DNA of 64,000 nucleotides. Origin: Anabaena cylindrica PCC 7122. GTDB lineage: Bacteria; Cyanobacteriota; Cyanobacteriia; Cyanobacteriales; Nostocaceae. This document shows, in pieces, positions 53,888 to 62,099 of the stretch; position 1 is the stretch's first letter; each line of letters opens with the position of its first letter. The notes under the pieces were generated by a model. The model had not been told where the DNA came from, searched no databases, and saw only the letters and a list, made by a program, of their open reading frames with translations. The position numbers were made by a program, and so were the translations under genes. The DNA lies in contig NC_019773.1 in the NCBI RefSeq assembly GCF_000317695.1, forward strand, positions 1-64,000. The letters are read 5' to 3'.

Positions 53888-54268
53888 TCAATCCTCTTTG
53901 TTGAGTCCGCCGTATGAGTTTCCATAATGTCCAGCAAGAGATGATGATTCAAAAATCATACCTCCTGTTTTATGTTTACACTGGAGAATAAAATGTTTAA
54001 TTTCATCCACAGAACAATGATGTTCAATCATGATTTTTACCTGTGGAACTATTCGGGCTGGTGTAGGTAAGCTGCGATTTTTCCATTCACCATTGACCTT
54101 AATTTCGTAGTAATAACCCCATCTCCAATGCAGATGGTTGAATTTATCCCTTTCCCCTTGAACCCTTGGATAAGTAACAATTGTTCCATCCTTGAGTTTC
54201 TTATTTTCAAGGTATGGGGCAAGGCTACCTGATGCTATTTTTTTTCTTGGGGGAAACTTCCGGCTCAA
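53888..54268 (-). pseudogene. Truncated copy of the C-terminal domain of the 57-60 kb protein
   Basis: The 126-residue frame contains KIASGSLAPYLENKKLKDGT and HWRWGYYYEIKVNGEWKNRS, closely matching the last 100 residues of the large protein at 57098-60127. It has no ATG, only a TTG, and the 5' end is made of an interspersed repeat. It is probably a duplicated, cut-off fragment. Expression as a small standalone domain cannot be excluded. Confidence 0.6.
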
Positions 54269-54464
54269 TTAATGGTTCAGCACTTCGACAAAGCTCAGTG
54301 ACCAAGTTTTCCCTTAAGAATTGTTCTATGAGGTGTTGGGGTGCGATCGCCTGCGGCACTGGCGTAGCCAATCGCTTATTTGACTATTTGAGATTTCCCT
54401 TAAGAAAATGGTAGGGGTGCGATTCCTGCGGAGCGCCTAACACCTAACCATGCTTAATCAAAGC

Positions 54465-54755
54465 CTACTCTGTATCCAAATCATCTACGATTTTGTCCAG
54501 ACGGTTGTTTGCATCTTTGGCAATCTGCATATAGCGCACACTAGCCATAAGTCCCACAGCCGTAGTCACAGCACCTTCTGATGCTTTATTGTTAATCAAA
54601 TACCCAGCACCAACAAGACTGATACCAAAAGATAAAGCAGTAGCAATTAAGGCAAAGTCAAAACTGCGGCGGGCTTGACGTAATCTCTCTTTAATAATCA
54701 GTGTCAAGTAAGGGTTGGATTTAGGAGCAGGTTGAATGTTATGCTGATTAGTCAT
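54465..54755 (-). CDS. TRADD-N-associated-type membrane protein
   Basis: A 96-residue protein. A short polar N-terminus precedes a helix (YLTLIIKERLRQARRSFDFA) and two transmembrane helices (LIATALSFGISLVGAGYLI and AVTTAVGLMASVRYMQIAKD). It ends NNRLDKIVDDL. This matches a membrane module described next to TRADD-N domain proteins in cyanobacterial conflict systems. It is divergent from a gene with a TRADD-N-like domain. ATG at 54755 is preferred; the longer frame to 54902 runs into the promoter region. Confidence 0.62.
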   Translation of the reverse strand: MTNQHNIQPAPKSNPYLTLIIKERLRQARRSFDFALIATALSFGISLVGAGYLINNKASEGAVTTAVGLMASVRYMQIAKDANNRLDKIVDDLDTE

Positions 54756-54826
54756 AATCCAGTAGTTTTGGTTAATTTGCTTTGATAAATCCATTAACCA
54801 TTGGATTTCGCTTGCTGTGGTCAATT

Positions 54827-54890
54827 TTATGTACAACTTGTATGTAAACCTTATGTCTGGTTTATGTACTGTAAAACTTATGTAAAAGTT
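54827..54890. promoter_or_regulatory. Cluster of TTATGT direct repeats between divergent genes
   Basis: Five TTATGT or GTATGT units occur about 11-16 bp apart (about 54827, 54840, 54851, 54862 and 54878). They lie between the divergent membrane gene and the HTH/pentapeptide gene, where the HTH protein could bind to regulate itself. Confidence 0.45.
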
Positions 54891-54900
54891 ATTGTGAGTC

Positions 54901-56328
54901 ATGGGGAAGCGTTCTTTTCGGGCATCAGCAGCAGGAGTTGAAAAACTGAACCAAGCGTTTGAGAAATACGGTAAAACGCAGGATTACCTAGCTGGTGTAG
55001 GGGGGTGTACTCGACAGACCGTAAATAAATTTTTGACAGGAAAACCTATTAGTAAGGAACTGTTTACTTCTCTGTGCAATGAGTTAGAATTGGATTGGCA
55101 AGATATTACTGAACTAGAGTTCGATCATCAAGATGAAAATTCCAGGACTATTGTTACTAGTATGAATAGAGCAACTGGTATTTATACTTCTAGAACTGGA
55201 GCAGTAACAACAGTAGAAGAACTAAATAACGTTAAAACTTATATTACATCTGATACTATTAATGGTCAATTTAGTATTACAATGCCAGGCGATATAAATA
55301 GTCTTTTAAATAATTCTGAAAAACAAAATAATTTGCTAAAAGCCCTGATAATGCTTTCAGGTGATAAAAATGCTACGATATCTAAAATAGAAAAAGGCAG
55401 TATAAAAATAACCTTCAATGTTTCTCCAGATGGCATTAAAAAGCTGGACGAAGAACCAGATAAAATTATTTTAGTAGCAAGAATCATTAGCAGAGCTAAA
55501 GGTGAAGAATTAGACCTAAGTGATACAGATTTAAGTGGCGTTGATTTGAGTGGCGTTGACTTGAGTGGTATTAACTTCAGTTGTGCTGACCTGAGCAATG
55601 CTAATTTACAAGATGCCAATTTAGCAAATGCTGATTTAGATTGTGCAGACTTGAGTGGTGCTAATCTAGAGCGTGCTAATTTAAGAGGTACATCTTTAAA
55701 TGATACTATAATTGACAACAAGTGGCTTACAGTTTGGAGGATTGTCAATCAGTCATCTGTAGATCGAAATTTAAGTGGTGCTAATTTAGAGCGTGCTAAT
55801 TTAACGTTTGCTAATTTAAATGGTGCTAATTTAAGGAGTGCTAATTTAAATGGTGCTAATTTAAGTGGTGCTGATTTAAGTGGTGCTAATTTAATTGTTG
55901 CTGATTTAAGTGGTGCTACTTTATGGAGTGCTAATTTAAATGGTGCTAATTTAACGTTTGCTAATTTAAGTGGTGCTGATTTAACGTTTGCTAATTTAAA
56001 TGCTGCTAATTTAAATGCTGCTAATTTAATTGGCGCTACTTTGTGGGGTGCTAATTTAAATGCTGCTAATTTAATTGGTGCTGATTTAAGTGGTGCTACT
56101 TTATGGAGTGCTAATTTAAGTGGCGCTACTTTGTGGAGTGCTAATTTAAGTGGTGCTGATTTAAGGAGTGCTGATTTAAGGAGTGCTGATTTAACCAGCA
56201 CCAAAGTTGAAAACGCTCAGTTTAAAGAAACTTCAGGAATTACTGAGGATGCAAAACGTGAATTAAAACAACGCGGGGCAATTTTTGAAGATTCTCCCGG
56301 CGATCGCTCTAAAATTCCTACTCGTTAA
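54901..56328 (+). CDS. HTH - TRADD-N-like - pentapeptide repeat protein
   Basis: A 475-residue protein. Residues 1-75 are an HTH-like domain (TQDYLAGVGGCTRQTVNKFL) typical of N-termini of cyanobacterial NACHT and pentapeptide proteins. Residues about 120-200 contain ISKIEKGSIKITFNVSPDGI, resembling the TRADD-N adaptor. From about 205 to 450 come pentapeptide repeats (A(N/D)LXX), which fold as a right-handed beta-helix. They are broken once at about 260-290 by a non-repeat loop (NKWLTVWRIVNQSSVDRN). No enzyme domain is present. It is likely a scaffold or decoy subunit partnered with the divergent membrane protein. Confidence 0.72.
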   Translation: MGKRSFRASAAGVEKLNQAFEKYGKTQDYLAGVGGCTRQTVNKFLTGKPISKELFTSLCNELELDWQDITELEFDHQDENSRTIVTSMNRATGIYTSRTGAVTTVEELNNVKTYITSDTINGQFSITMPGDINSLLNNSEKQNNLLKALIMLSGDKNATISKIEKGSIKITFNVSPDGIKKLDEEPDKIILVARIISRAKGEELDLSDTDLSGVDLSGVDLSGINFSCADLSNANLQDANLANADLDCADLSGANLERANLRGTSLNDTIIDNKWLTVWRIVNQSSVDRNLSGANLERANLTFANLNGANLRSANLNGANLSGADLSGANLIVADLSGATLWSANLNGANLTFANLSGADLTFANLNAANLNAANLIGATLWGANLNAANLIGADLSGATLWSANLSGATLWSANLSGADLRSADLRSADLTSTKVENAQFKETSGITEDAKRELKQRGAIFEDSPGDRSKIPTR

Positions 56329-56438
56329 AATTTCCCTCAAGAAAATTTGTAAGGTTGCGAACTGTAGCCAATCACCTATACAAGCACAGCGAACTGGCAA
56401 GTCAGCGATTGGGCGATCGCTCTTGTTTCCCTTAAGAA

Positions 56439-56735
56439 TTAATTAGGGTGTTTATTTCTAATTCTTCGTTCCCTCTCTTCAATAGTTTTAATTCCCCCTG
56501 TTAAATCTGTTGAATAAATGTCAACTCCAATATTCGTTAAGTTTGTAATCCATCTTTGCTGGACTTCTTCTGAGCAATGAGCCATAGCATCAGCCCAAGT
56601 TGGGAGTCTGCTATGCTCTAAATTAAATCTATATTTATAGTAAAAAGATTGTGGGTTGTGAGGTTCACCGACCGGATGATTTACCGCACATTCTTGGCAT
56701 TTATCTTTACTTGGTGGCATTAATGAAAACGTCAT
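56439..56735 (-). CDS. Hypothetical protein, possible metal site
   Basis: A 98-residue protein with KCQECAVNHPVGEPHNP near the N-terminus, which could bind zinc by Cys and His. The rest is helical (LPTWADAMAHCSEEVQQRWI). Unknown family. It is 2 bp after the next gene on the same strand, in an operon with the large overlapping genes. Confidence 0.5.
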   Translation of the reverse strand: MTFSLMPPSKDKCQECAVNHPVGEPHNPQSFYYKYRFNLEHSRLPTWADAMAHCSEEVQQRWITNLTNIGVDIYSTDLTGGIKTIEERERRIRNKHPN

Positions 56736-56737
56736 AA

Positions 56738-57082
56738 TTACTCCTTGTAAATTTCCTCAATACCTGCGTTAATAGCTTCTTGTGGTGTATCAAATTTGCC
56801 TTTTAAAAAAGGGCTTTTAGGGTAATCAGGGTTTGTAAACTCATAGGGTAATGAGTTTTGATACCTTAATAAAAATGAGTATTTAGTTTTATCTTCTGGA
56901 CATAACCATACATCAATATGATGATATCCTTTTAACCCTTTATTTTTGTATAGTGAAAAATGCTGAACTGGGTAAGCTGGCTGCTTAACATTCCAGTGGT
57001 GATGACAAGAGTTGCACCATACAGTTAAATCGGTTTTGCTCTTTCTATAAATATCCTCACTGTTACATCTTGTACATTTCAT
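56738..57082 (-). CDS. Zinc-ribbon hypothetical protein
   Basis: A 114-residue protein with an N-terminal zinc ribbon (CTRCNSEDIYRKSKTDL, then VWCNSCHHHW). A C-terminal region ends in a helix (DTPQEAINAGIEEIYKE). Function unknown; a small nucleic-acid-binding protein is likely. It sits 15 bp after the large protein gene on the same strand. Confidence 0.55.
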   Translation of the reverse strand: MKCTRCNSEDIYRKSKTDLTVWCNSCHHHWNVKQPAYPVQHFSLYKNKGLKGYHHIDVWLCPEDKTKYSFLLRYQNSLPYEFTNPDYPKSPFLKGKFDTPQEAINAGIEEIYKE

Positions 57083-57097
57083 TTTTCGTTACCTAAA

Positions 57098-60000
57098 TTA
57101 ATCTGGTTTATGCTTCTTAGTTTTATTCTGAAGAATGAAGCTTTTGATTTCCTCAACTGGATATTTTTTATCAATCATTTCCCTTACTAATGGTGCAATT
57201 CTCGCTGGTATCGGCATTGATTTATTTCGCCATTCACCATTAACTTTAACTTCGTAGTAATACCCCCATCGCCAATGATCATAGTTTAACTTATCCCTCT
57301 CCCCAGTAACTCTAGGGTAAGTAACTATTGTTCCATCCTTGAGCTTCTTATTTTCTAGAAATGGTGCAAGACTTCCTGAAGCTATTTTTGATTTCTTAGT
57401 CTTAATCTCTTCTTGAGAAGCTTCTGATTTTTCCCTTAAGAATTTCTCAACTAACTCCTGGGGTGCGATCGCTAACTGTTCAATCAAATCGTCATCTTGA
57501 CCCCAGAAATAGCATTTTAAGTCAGCGTAGCTGTTGCCGTATTTAACAGAGAAGTATTCACCAGGACTTGCTTCTATAATTTCCCCTACCCTGCCATTGA
57601 GGATATATTCACCAGGTTTAAATTCAGGTTTAGGTGACAGGTGACAGGTGACAGGTGACAGTAAAGAAAGTTCAATATCCCATAGTCCGGGCATACCCCT
57701 AGCTGGTATTGGTTCATTGAGAATTACCACGTTTTCTAACTTCCAGGCATAACGGCCAACTTCCCACAAACCACATCTTAATTCTGTCTCTGACTGCTGA
57801 CTGATAAATTCCTCAGTCATTTTGATACAGTCGGTAAGGTCTGCGATCGCAACTATAGAACCAAAAGGCACATTTTCCCCTAAGAAATCTGGAGATAAAT
57901 CTGCAAACGCACCTAACCAATAATATGTATCCTCTTGTTTTACAGCAGCGTGTATGGCAATTTTTCCCCGATAGTTGGTAGCTTTACCCCTTGTTTCATA
58001 ATGCTTATATTTGCCTACCAGAGAAGCCCAAGGTTGATGTAGAGTAAGGGCTTTAATTTTAGTTGTCGTGGTTTGATTGTCGGTGTTTGTCGTGGTTGCT
58101 AAAACTTCCAACTCCTGCGAGTTCTGCAAGGTAACAGACTCGTTTAAGGACAATTTCTGCTTGTTGGGGTGTAACTGCTCTGCCGTAGAGATCAATGCAG
58201 TGCCGTCTATTTTTGATGTGGTGTCCCGTGCCGGGATAAGTGGGAGTTGCACTGATAGTATCTCTCCAGTGTCCGCTAATGGGTACTCCACCCAACCAAT
58301 CGGGAACCCCATCATCCAGCCCGAAACCATTGGGTGTAACTTGTCCCCCTGGTTGATGAATGGCCTCAATTTCTGCTCTAATCTGTTCGTCCCAGCCGGT
58401 CGGCAGTTTCCCGAACCTTTGGGGTAAGTCGTGGGGGTAGGCAATAACAAAAACTCGCTCTCGTTCGTGGGGTGCGCCAAGCTCCGACGCTGAAATGATT
58501 TCTGGATCTTCGTAACTGTATTCGACCATTCGGAGTCCCCCAAGAACTGCTCTAAGTCCGTTGTTAATAATTCCTCTGGGTTGCTCAATAACAACAAATT
58601 CAGGCTGTTCAACTGCGATCGCTCTGAGGGAATAAAAGAACATTTTTGACTCTGGGTGGTTGAGTCCTTCTCGCTTGCCGGCGTTACTTGTTCCCGTGCA
58701 GGGGAATGATACCCAGTGGATGTTATGCCGTTTGAATTGTCCTTGATAGGTTCTGATATCTGGGTGAATAGGGATTTTTGGGAATCTATAACTAAGCACT
58801 CGTTGGGCGCTGCTGTCGATTTCGATAAACTGGGTTGTTCTAATTCCAAGTTTGTCACCGGCAATGGTGGCTGCACCTGTTCCGGCGTAACTGTCGAGCA
58901 TGGTAAGCATGATTTTATTTCCCTTAATAACTGAAGCTTGTTAATTTCAGAGAATGAGTAAGCACATTTAATCCAGCCGTCCCAATCAATAGAAAAGCCA
59001 GTTTTACCAACGCTGCATACTTCACCGCTGCGCTGCTCTTTTTTAGAGAAGATACGTAGCCCTAGTCCATCGTAGATGTCGCTTACTTGCAGATTTTCCC
59101 CTAAGAATTGCTCACCTTTCTCCTGCTCCCAAATATCCTTACTAGATAGCTGCTGAGAATCATCAAAATCCTCATCGTCACAATTGTTTAGCCATTCTTG
59201 ATAGGCTTTCTCAAAGTCGCTAAAATCTGTAAAATCTTTGGCTTGTGGAACTGGTAAAAATGACAGGTTAGCGATCGCAACCTTTTGTTTTTCGATTTCC
59301 CCTAAGAATAAAACCTCAGCTAATCCAGTGGTTTTGTAAAACTTATAAGCCTTAATCTTTTTCCCACTGGAATGCAAATACACTCCACCCTGTTTAAATT
59401 TATGTGGCTTGTTTTTATTAGCCCTTGCCACAGATAATTCTTGCTGATTTTCAGCTTCTACCTTGGCGCAATGTACATACCACCTGGGGTTTAAGTAAGC
59501 TTTTTTAATCTTACTGTTGATAATTTCTTGATTGTCTGTAGAGTTGCAATAAATTATCTCACCATCGTAATGGTATGTATTGTTGCTATATACCCAATAT
59601 TGCGGGTATGTATCCCACAGTCCACCCTTATCTTCCCAGTGATCAGGAATGATTATTTTATTGCCTACTTGAAAACCTCTATCTTCATTCTTAAGGGAAA
59701 AGTTAGGGTTAGCATCCAGAAATTTATCTATAAGGGATTCAGGAGCGATCGCTAATTTACTAATTGCCTCTTGATCACGCTCCCAGTTATTAAAGCAGTT
59801 AGTCCCACAGAGAAAATTAATATCCTCTGAAGATTCACCAAAATTCAACCAATCTACAAAAAATCCTGATTCATTGGTATTACTGATAATTCCTAAGTGA
59901 AGGCAAATATCAGACTGTTCAACAATGAATACACCTATTTTTGTGTTAACAGGAATTAATCTATCTAGTTCTAAAGCAGTTCGCTGATTAGATTCGGATA

Positions 60001-60127
60001 AAAGCTCATCCCAATAAGGATCTTTGACAAGCGATTGATCTATATCTCCTATCCAATTAGAAATCCCACTAGAATAATTATCGACTTGAAACAGAGGATC
60101 TGAAGTAACAATGTGTTTTTTAGCCAT
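57098..60127 (-). CDS. Large multidomain protein with ASCH domain
   Basis: A 1009-residue plasmid or phage-type protein. The N-terminal 390 residues have repeated 50-60 residue modules with GxxV/I...GxxW patterns and many Trp. The middle (about 400-690) overlaps a methyltransferase ORF in another frame. It contains LLLPTPTTYPKGSGNCRPAG and HPMVSGWMMGFPIGWVEYPL, a pattern known from methyltransferase-linked phage proteins. An ASCH RNA-binding-like domain follows (IKALTLHQPWASLVGKYKHY, RGKIAIHAA, VGRYAWKLENVV). The C-terminus matches the fragment at 53888-54268. ATG at 60127 has a strong GGGAGGT ribosome site. Several interspersed repeats are read in frame as FLGEN, FLREK or similar. Confidence 0.7.
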   Translation of the reverse strand: MAKKHIVTSDPLFQVDNYSSGISNWIGDIDQSLVKDPYWDELLSESNQRTALELDRLIPVNTKIGVFIVEQSDICLHLGIISNTNESGFFVDWLNFGESSEDINFLCGTNCFNNWERDQEAISKLAIAPESLIDKFLDANPNFSLKNEDRGFQVGNKIIIPDHWEDKGGLWDTYPQYWVYSNNTYHYDGEIIYCNSTDNQEIINSKIKKAYLNPRWYVHCAKVEAENQQELSVARANKNKPHKFKQGGVYLHSSGKKIKAYKFYKTTGLAEVLFLGEIEKQKVAIANLSFLPVPQAKDFTDFSDFEKAYQEWLNNCDDEDFDDSQQLSSKDIWEQEKGEQFLGENLQVSDIYDGLGLRIFSKKEQRSGEVCSVGKTGFSIDWDGWIKCAYSFSEINKLQLLREIKSCLPCSTVTPEQVQPPLPVTNLELEQPSLSKSTAAPNECLVIDSQKSLFTQISEPIKDNSNGITSTGYHSPAREQVTPASEKDSTTQSQKCSFIPSERSQLNSLNLLLLSNPEELLTTDLEQFLGDSEWSNTVTKIQKSFQRRSLAHPTNESEFLLLPTPTTYPKGSGNCRPAGTNRLEQKLRPFINQGDKLHPMVSGWMMGFPIGWVEYPLADTGEILSVQLPLIPARDTTSKIDGTALISTAEQLHPNKQKLSLNESVTLQNSQELEVLATTTNTDNQTTTTKIKALTLHQPWASLVGKYKHYETRGKATNYRGKIAIHAAVKQEDTYYWLGAFADLSPDFLGENVPFGSIVAIADLTDCIKMTEEFISQQSETELRCGLWEVGRYAWKLENVVILNEPIPARGMPGLWDIELSLLSPVTCHLSPKPEFKPGEYILNGRVGEIIEASPGEYFSVKYGNSYADLKCYFWGQDDDLIEQLAIAPQELVEKFLREKSEASQEEIKTKKSKIASGSLAPFLENKKLKDGTIVTYPRVTGERDKLNYDHWRWGYYYEVKVNGEWRNKSMPIPARIAPLVREMIDKKYPVEEIKSFILQNKTKKHKPD
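58059..58910 (-). CDS. C5-cytosine DNA methyltransferase, overlapping in another frame
   Basis: A 283-residue Dcm-like enzyme. Motif I is LDSYAGTGAATIAGDKLG, motif IV is VSFPCTGTSNAGKREG with the catalytic Cys, motif VI is VIEQPRGIINNG, and motif VIII is HERERVFVIAYP. A target-recognition stretch and the C-terminal motif with GRAVTPQQAEIVLKR follow. It would methylate cytosine at a short DNA site, in a solitary or defence role. It lies wholly within 57098-60127 on the same strand but in a different frame, and both frames show family-like motifs. Confidence 0.82.
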   Translation of the reverse strand: MLTMLDSYAGTGAATIAGDKLGIRTTQFIEIDSSAQRVLSYRFPKIPIHPDIRTYQGQFKRHNIHWVSFPCTGTSNAGKREGLNHPESKMFFYSLRAIAVEQPEFVVIEQPRGIINNGLRAVLGGLRMVEYSYEDPEIISASELGAPHERERVFVIAYPHDLPQRFGKLPTGWDEQIRAEIEAIHQPGGQVTPNGFGLDDGVPDWLGGVPISGHWRDTISATPTYPGTGHHIKNRRHCIDLYGRAVTPQQAEIVLKRVCYLAELAGVGSFSNHDKHRQSNHDN

Positions 60128-60129
60128 GA

Positions 60130-60888
60130 TTAAACCTCCCAATTCTCACGTAGGGAACTAGCGAAAGCGGCGTATTTACAGCGGACATTTTTGGCGTTAG
60201 GTAGCCATGCTAGGAATGCAGCGATCGCTCTTTCGGCTTTTTCCGCTGGCATTCCCTTAAGAATTTTTTGGATGGTTGCCATCTTTGGATTCGGACTAAT
60301 TCCAAATCCTGCTAAATTTTTAATTTTTGACTTTTCATCAAAAATGTATAGGTGAATCCCGTAAATTTTTAAGCGTTCTTCAAACTTATTCAAAACACAA
60401 CAATTTTCTGCTTCTGTAGTGTCTTTTAAGTCTGAATAAGTCTGAATAGTATGAGGGACTTCAGAAGCCTTACTGGGCGCGGGTTCTGGGGTTTGATTTT
60501 CGCAATTTTGAGAATCTTGTCTCATTTTTGATTTTTTAGTCTCATTCCTGCGACGGGTTTCGCAATTTTGAGAATCTTGTCTCATTTCTGAGACAGTTGT
60601 CTCATTTTTGAGACTGGATACACCACTAAGATTGCGAATACTGATACCTTTGTCTTGAATATCAAAGAGTTCTAGCTCTTGGAATTTAGCGATTGCTCTA
60701 TAGTATGTAGCTTTACTTACGTCACACTCTGTCATTACTGTGAGTGTATCAATATCTTTGTAGGCATCACCCCAAGGATCAACTTCAATCAAATAACTCC
60801 AAATTCTCCACTCAGCAGCGGTTAATTTACCCTGCCGCAGCTTTTTAGCAACTTTAGGGGTGACGGGGTAAAAACTGCTAATTTTCAT
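60130..60888 (-). CDS. Winged-helix plasmid replication-type protein
   Basis: A 252-residue protein. The N-terminal 90 residues are a winged helix (KLTAAEWRIWSYLIEVDPWG, TLTVMTECDVSKATYYRAIA), similar to cyanobacterial plasmid replication or regulatory proteins. The centre repeats MRQDSQNCE twice (about residues 100-130). The C-terminus (IQKILKGMPAEKAERAIAAF) resembles a primase/replication accessory helix bundle. ATG at 60888 has a clear GAGGTGGGA ribosome site and is preferred to 60903. It is the first full gene of the operon that leads into the methyltransferase region. Confidence 0.65.
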   Translation of the reverse strand: MKISSFYPVTPKVAKKLRQGKLTAAEWRIWSYLIEVDPWGDAYKDIDTLTVMTECDVSKATYYRAIAKFQELELFDIQDKGISIRNLSGVSSLKNETTVSEMRQDSQNCETRRRNETKKSKMRQDSQNCENQTPEPAPSKASEVPHTIQTYSDLKDTTEAENCCVLNKFEERLKIYGIHLYIFDEKSKIKNLAGFGISPNPKMATIQKILKGMPAEKAERAIAAFLAWLPNAKNVRCKYAAFASSLRENWEV

Positions 60889-61084
60889 TTCCCACCTCTT
60901 CAAACCAATCAGGCAATAAACCAGCTTTGTCTAACTTTGCGATCGCTGAATGGTAAGCAGTTTTTCCTATTCCAGTTGCTGAAATACTTTTAGCAACTTT
61001 AATTTTCACGCTTAATTCTGAGATAAGAGGATAAAATTTTAAATACTCCTGAGGAGGTGGTGAAAATTTGTGCTTTTGTGTCAT
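60878..61084 (-). CDS. Small HTH-like protein upstream of replication-type gene
   Basis: A 68-residue protein with a short helix-turn-helix-like region (KSISATGIGKTAYHSAIAKL) that resembles part of the next gene (SKATYYRAIAKFQEL). It may be a truncated relative. It overlaps the next gene by 11 bp. ATG at 61084 is chosen over TTG at 61090. Confidence 0.5.
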   Translation of the reverse strand: MTQKHKFSPPPQEYLKFYPLISELSVKIKVAKSISATGIGKTAYHSAIAKLDKAGLLPDWFEEVGNEN

Positions 61085-61274
61085 GCTCAAAAAGCATCGT
61101 GTAATTACGATGGTTAAAAAACTAAAAAACTTGGCTTTTCAGCCCTAACAGTTGCATCTGTCTGGGCTAAATTCTTATGCTAAAATGAAAGTGCTGGATT
61201 AAATAAATTAAACCAGTAGCTATAGTTTACCACTAAATACAGTATTACCTATATACGTAAGGGAAGTTTACAAT

Positions 61275-61667
61275 ATGGCAAGAATTCATCAACTGTTTGC
61301 GCTTTCCATGAATAGGTACGGAGTCAAAGGTAAAGAATTAGCGGACATTGTGGGTATATCTCCGCAGCACATAACGGAATTTAGGAAAGGTAGATCATGG
61401 GTGAGTGAAGACACCTTTGAATCCATGCTGGAGGGTATGGATCATTTATCGCCAGGAAGCAAAAAGTATTTCTGTGAACTGCTTGCTAATCAATCTATTG
61501 CACGCATGGATAATAAGCAACTTTTGGTTGATTTAATCGACAATGCCAATGCTGACGAAGTAGAAGCTGCATTACTAGCAATTGGACGGAAGTGGAAAAA
61601 GGAAGATAGCAGTAGAAATACTGACTCTACTGAAAAACGTACTTTGACGGATGCGATCGCTGTATAG
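61275..61667 (+). CDS. XRE-family HTH regulator
   Basis: A 130-residue protein. The N-terminal HTH is clear: GVKGKELADIVGISPQHITE followed by FRKGRSWVSEDTFESML. The C-terminal half is helical. It is divergent from the replication-type operon, with 190 bp between them, and so probably controls it in the manner of a plasmid copy or phage-like repressor. Confidence 0.82.
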   Translation: MARIHQLFALSMNRYGVKGKELADIVGISPQHITEFRKGRSWVSEDTFESMLEGMDHLSPGSKKYFCELLANQSIARMDNKQLLVDLIDNANADEVEAALLAIGRKWKKEDSSRNTDSTEKRTLTDAIAV

Positions 61668-61709
61668 AAATTTTAAAATTCTGTACGTGTATCTACAACC
61701 AGCAAAAAT

Positions 61710-61985
61710 ATGATAAACCCAACATTTATGACCGCTAACGATATAAAAAGAATGCTTGAAGAACTAACAGAAGAAGAACTAGAATCTATTTTAAAAGAAA
61801 AGCTTAACGCTCTTTCACCAGAGGCTAAAAAGCGTGTAATGGGCTTAGATGAATCAATTACAGTTATAACAGGCTCCTTTGTATCATTAAACTCCGAGGT
61901 CGCAGTAAATATTCAAAATGCAAACGGGTTTGACGCAGAAACCGTCATTAAAGCATTGATAGAATTTCGGAGAAAAAATAAATGA
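61710..61985 (+). CDS. Small hypothetical protein downstream of XRE regulator
   Basis: A 91-residue acidic, helical protein (ANDIKRMLEELTEEELESIL) with a strand-rich centre (SITVITGSFVSLNSEVAVNI). It lies 42 bp after the XRE gene, likely in the same transcript. Family unknown. A Met at residue 7 is an alternative start. An interspersed repeat begins at its stop codon. Confidence 0.5.
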   Translation: MINPTFMTANDIKRMLEELTEEELESILKEKLNALSPEAKKRVMGLDESITVITGSFVSLNSEVAVNIQNANGFDAETVIKALIEFRRKNK

Positions 61986-62099
61986 TGATTCTTAAGGGAA
62001 ACAAGAGCGATTATTTTAGAGAATTTCTAGTAACTGCTTGGCTAATTCCTTGGGCGAATCTAAGCCGCGTAGAGTTTTGCGTTTTCCCTTAAGAATCAA

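Noticed and set aside
55266..56204. Two long antisense ORFs rich in LKSAPLKLA repeats
   Set aside because: They are the mirror image of the pentapeptide repeat codons; the sense strand encodes a recognisable fold.
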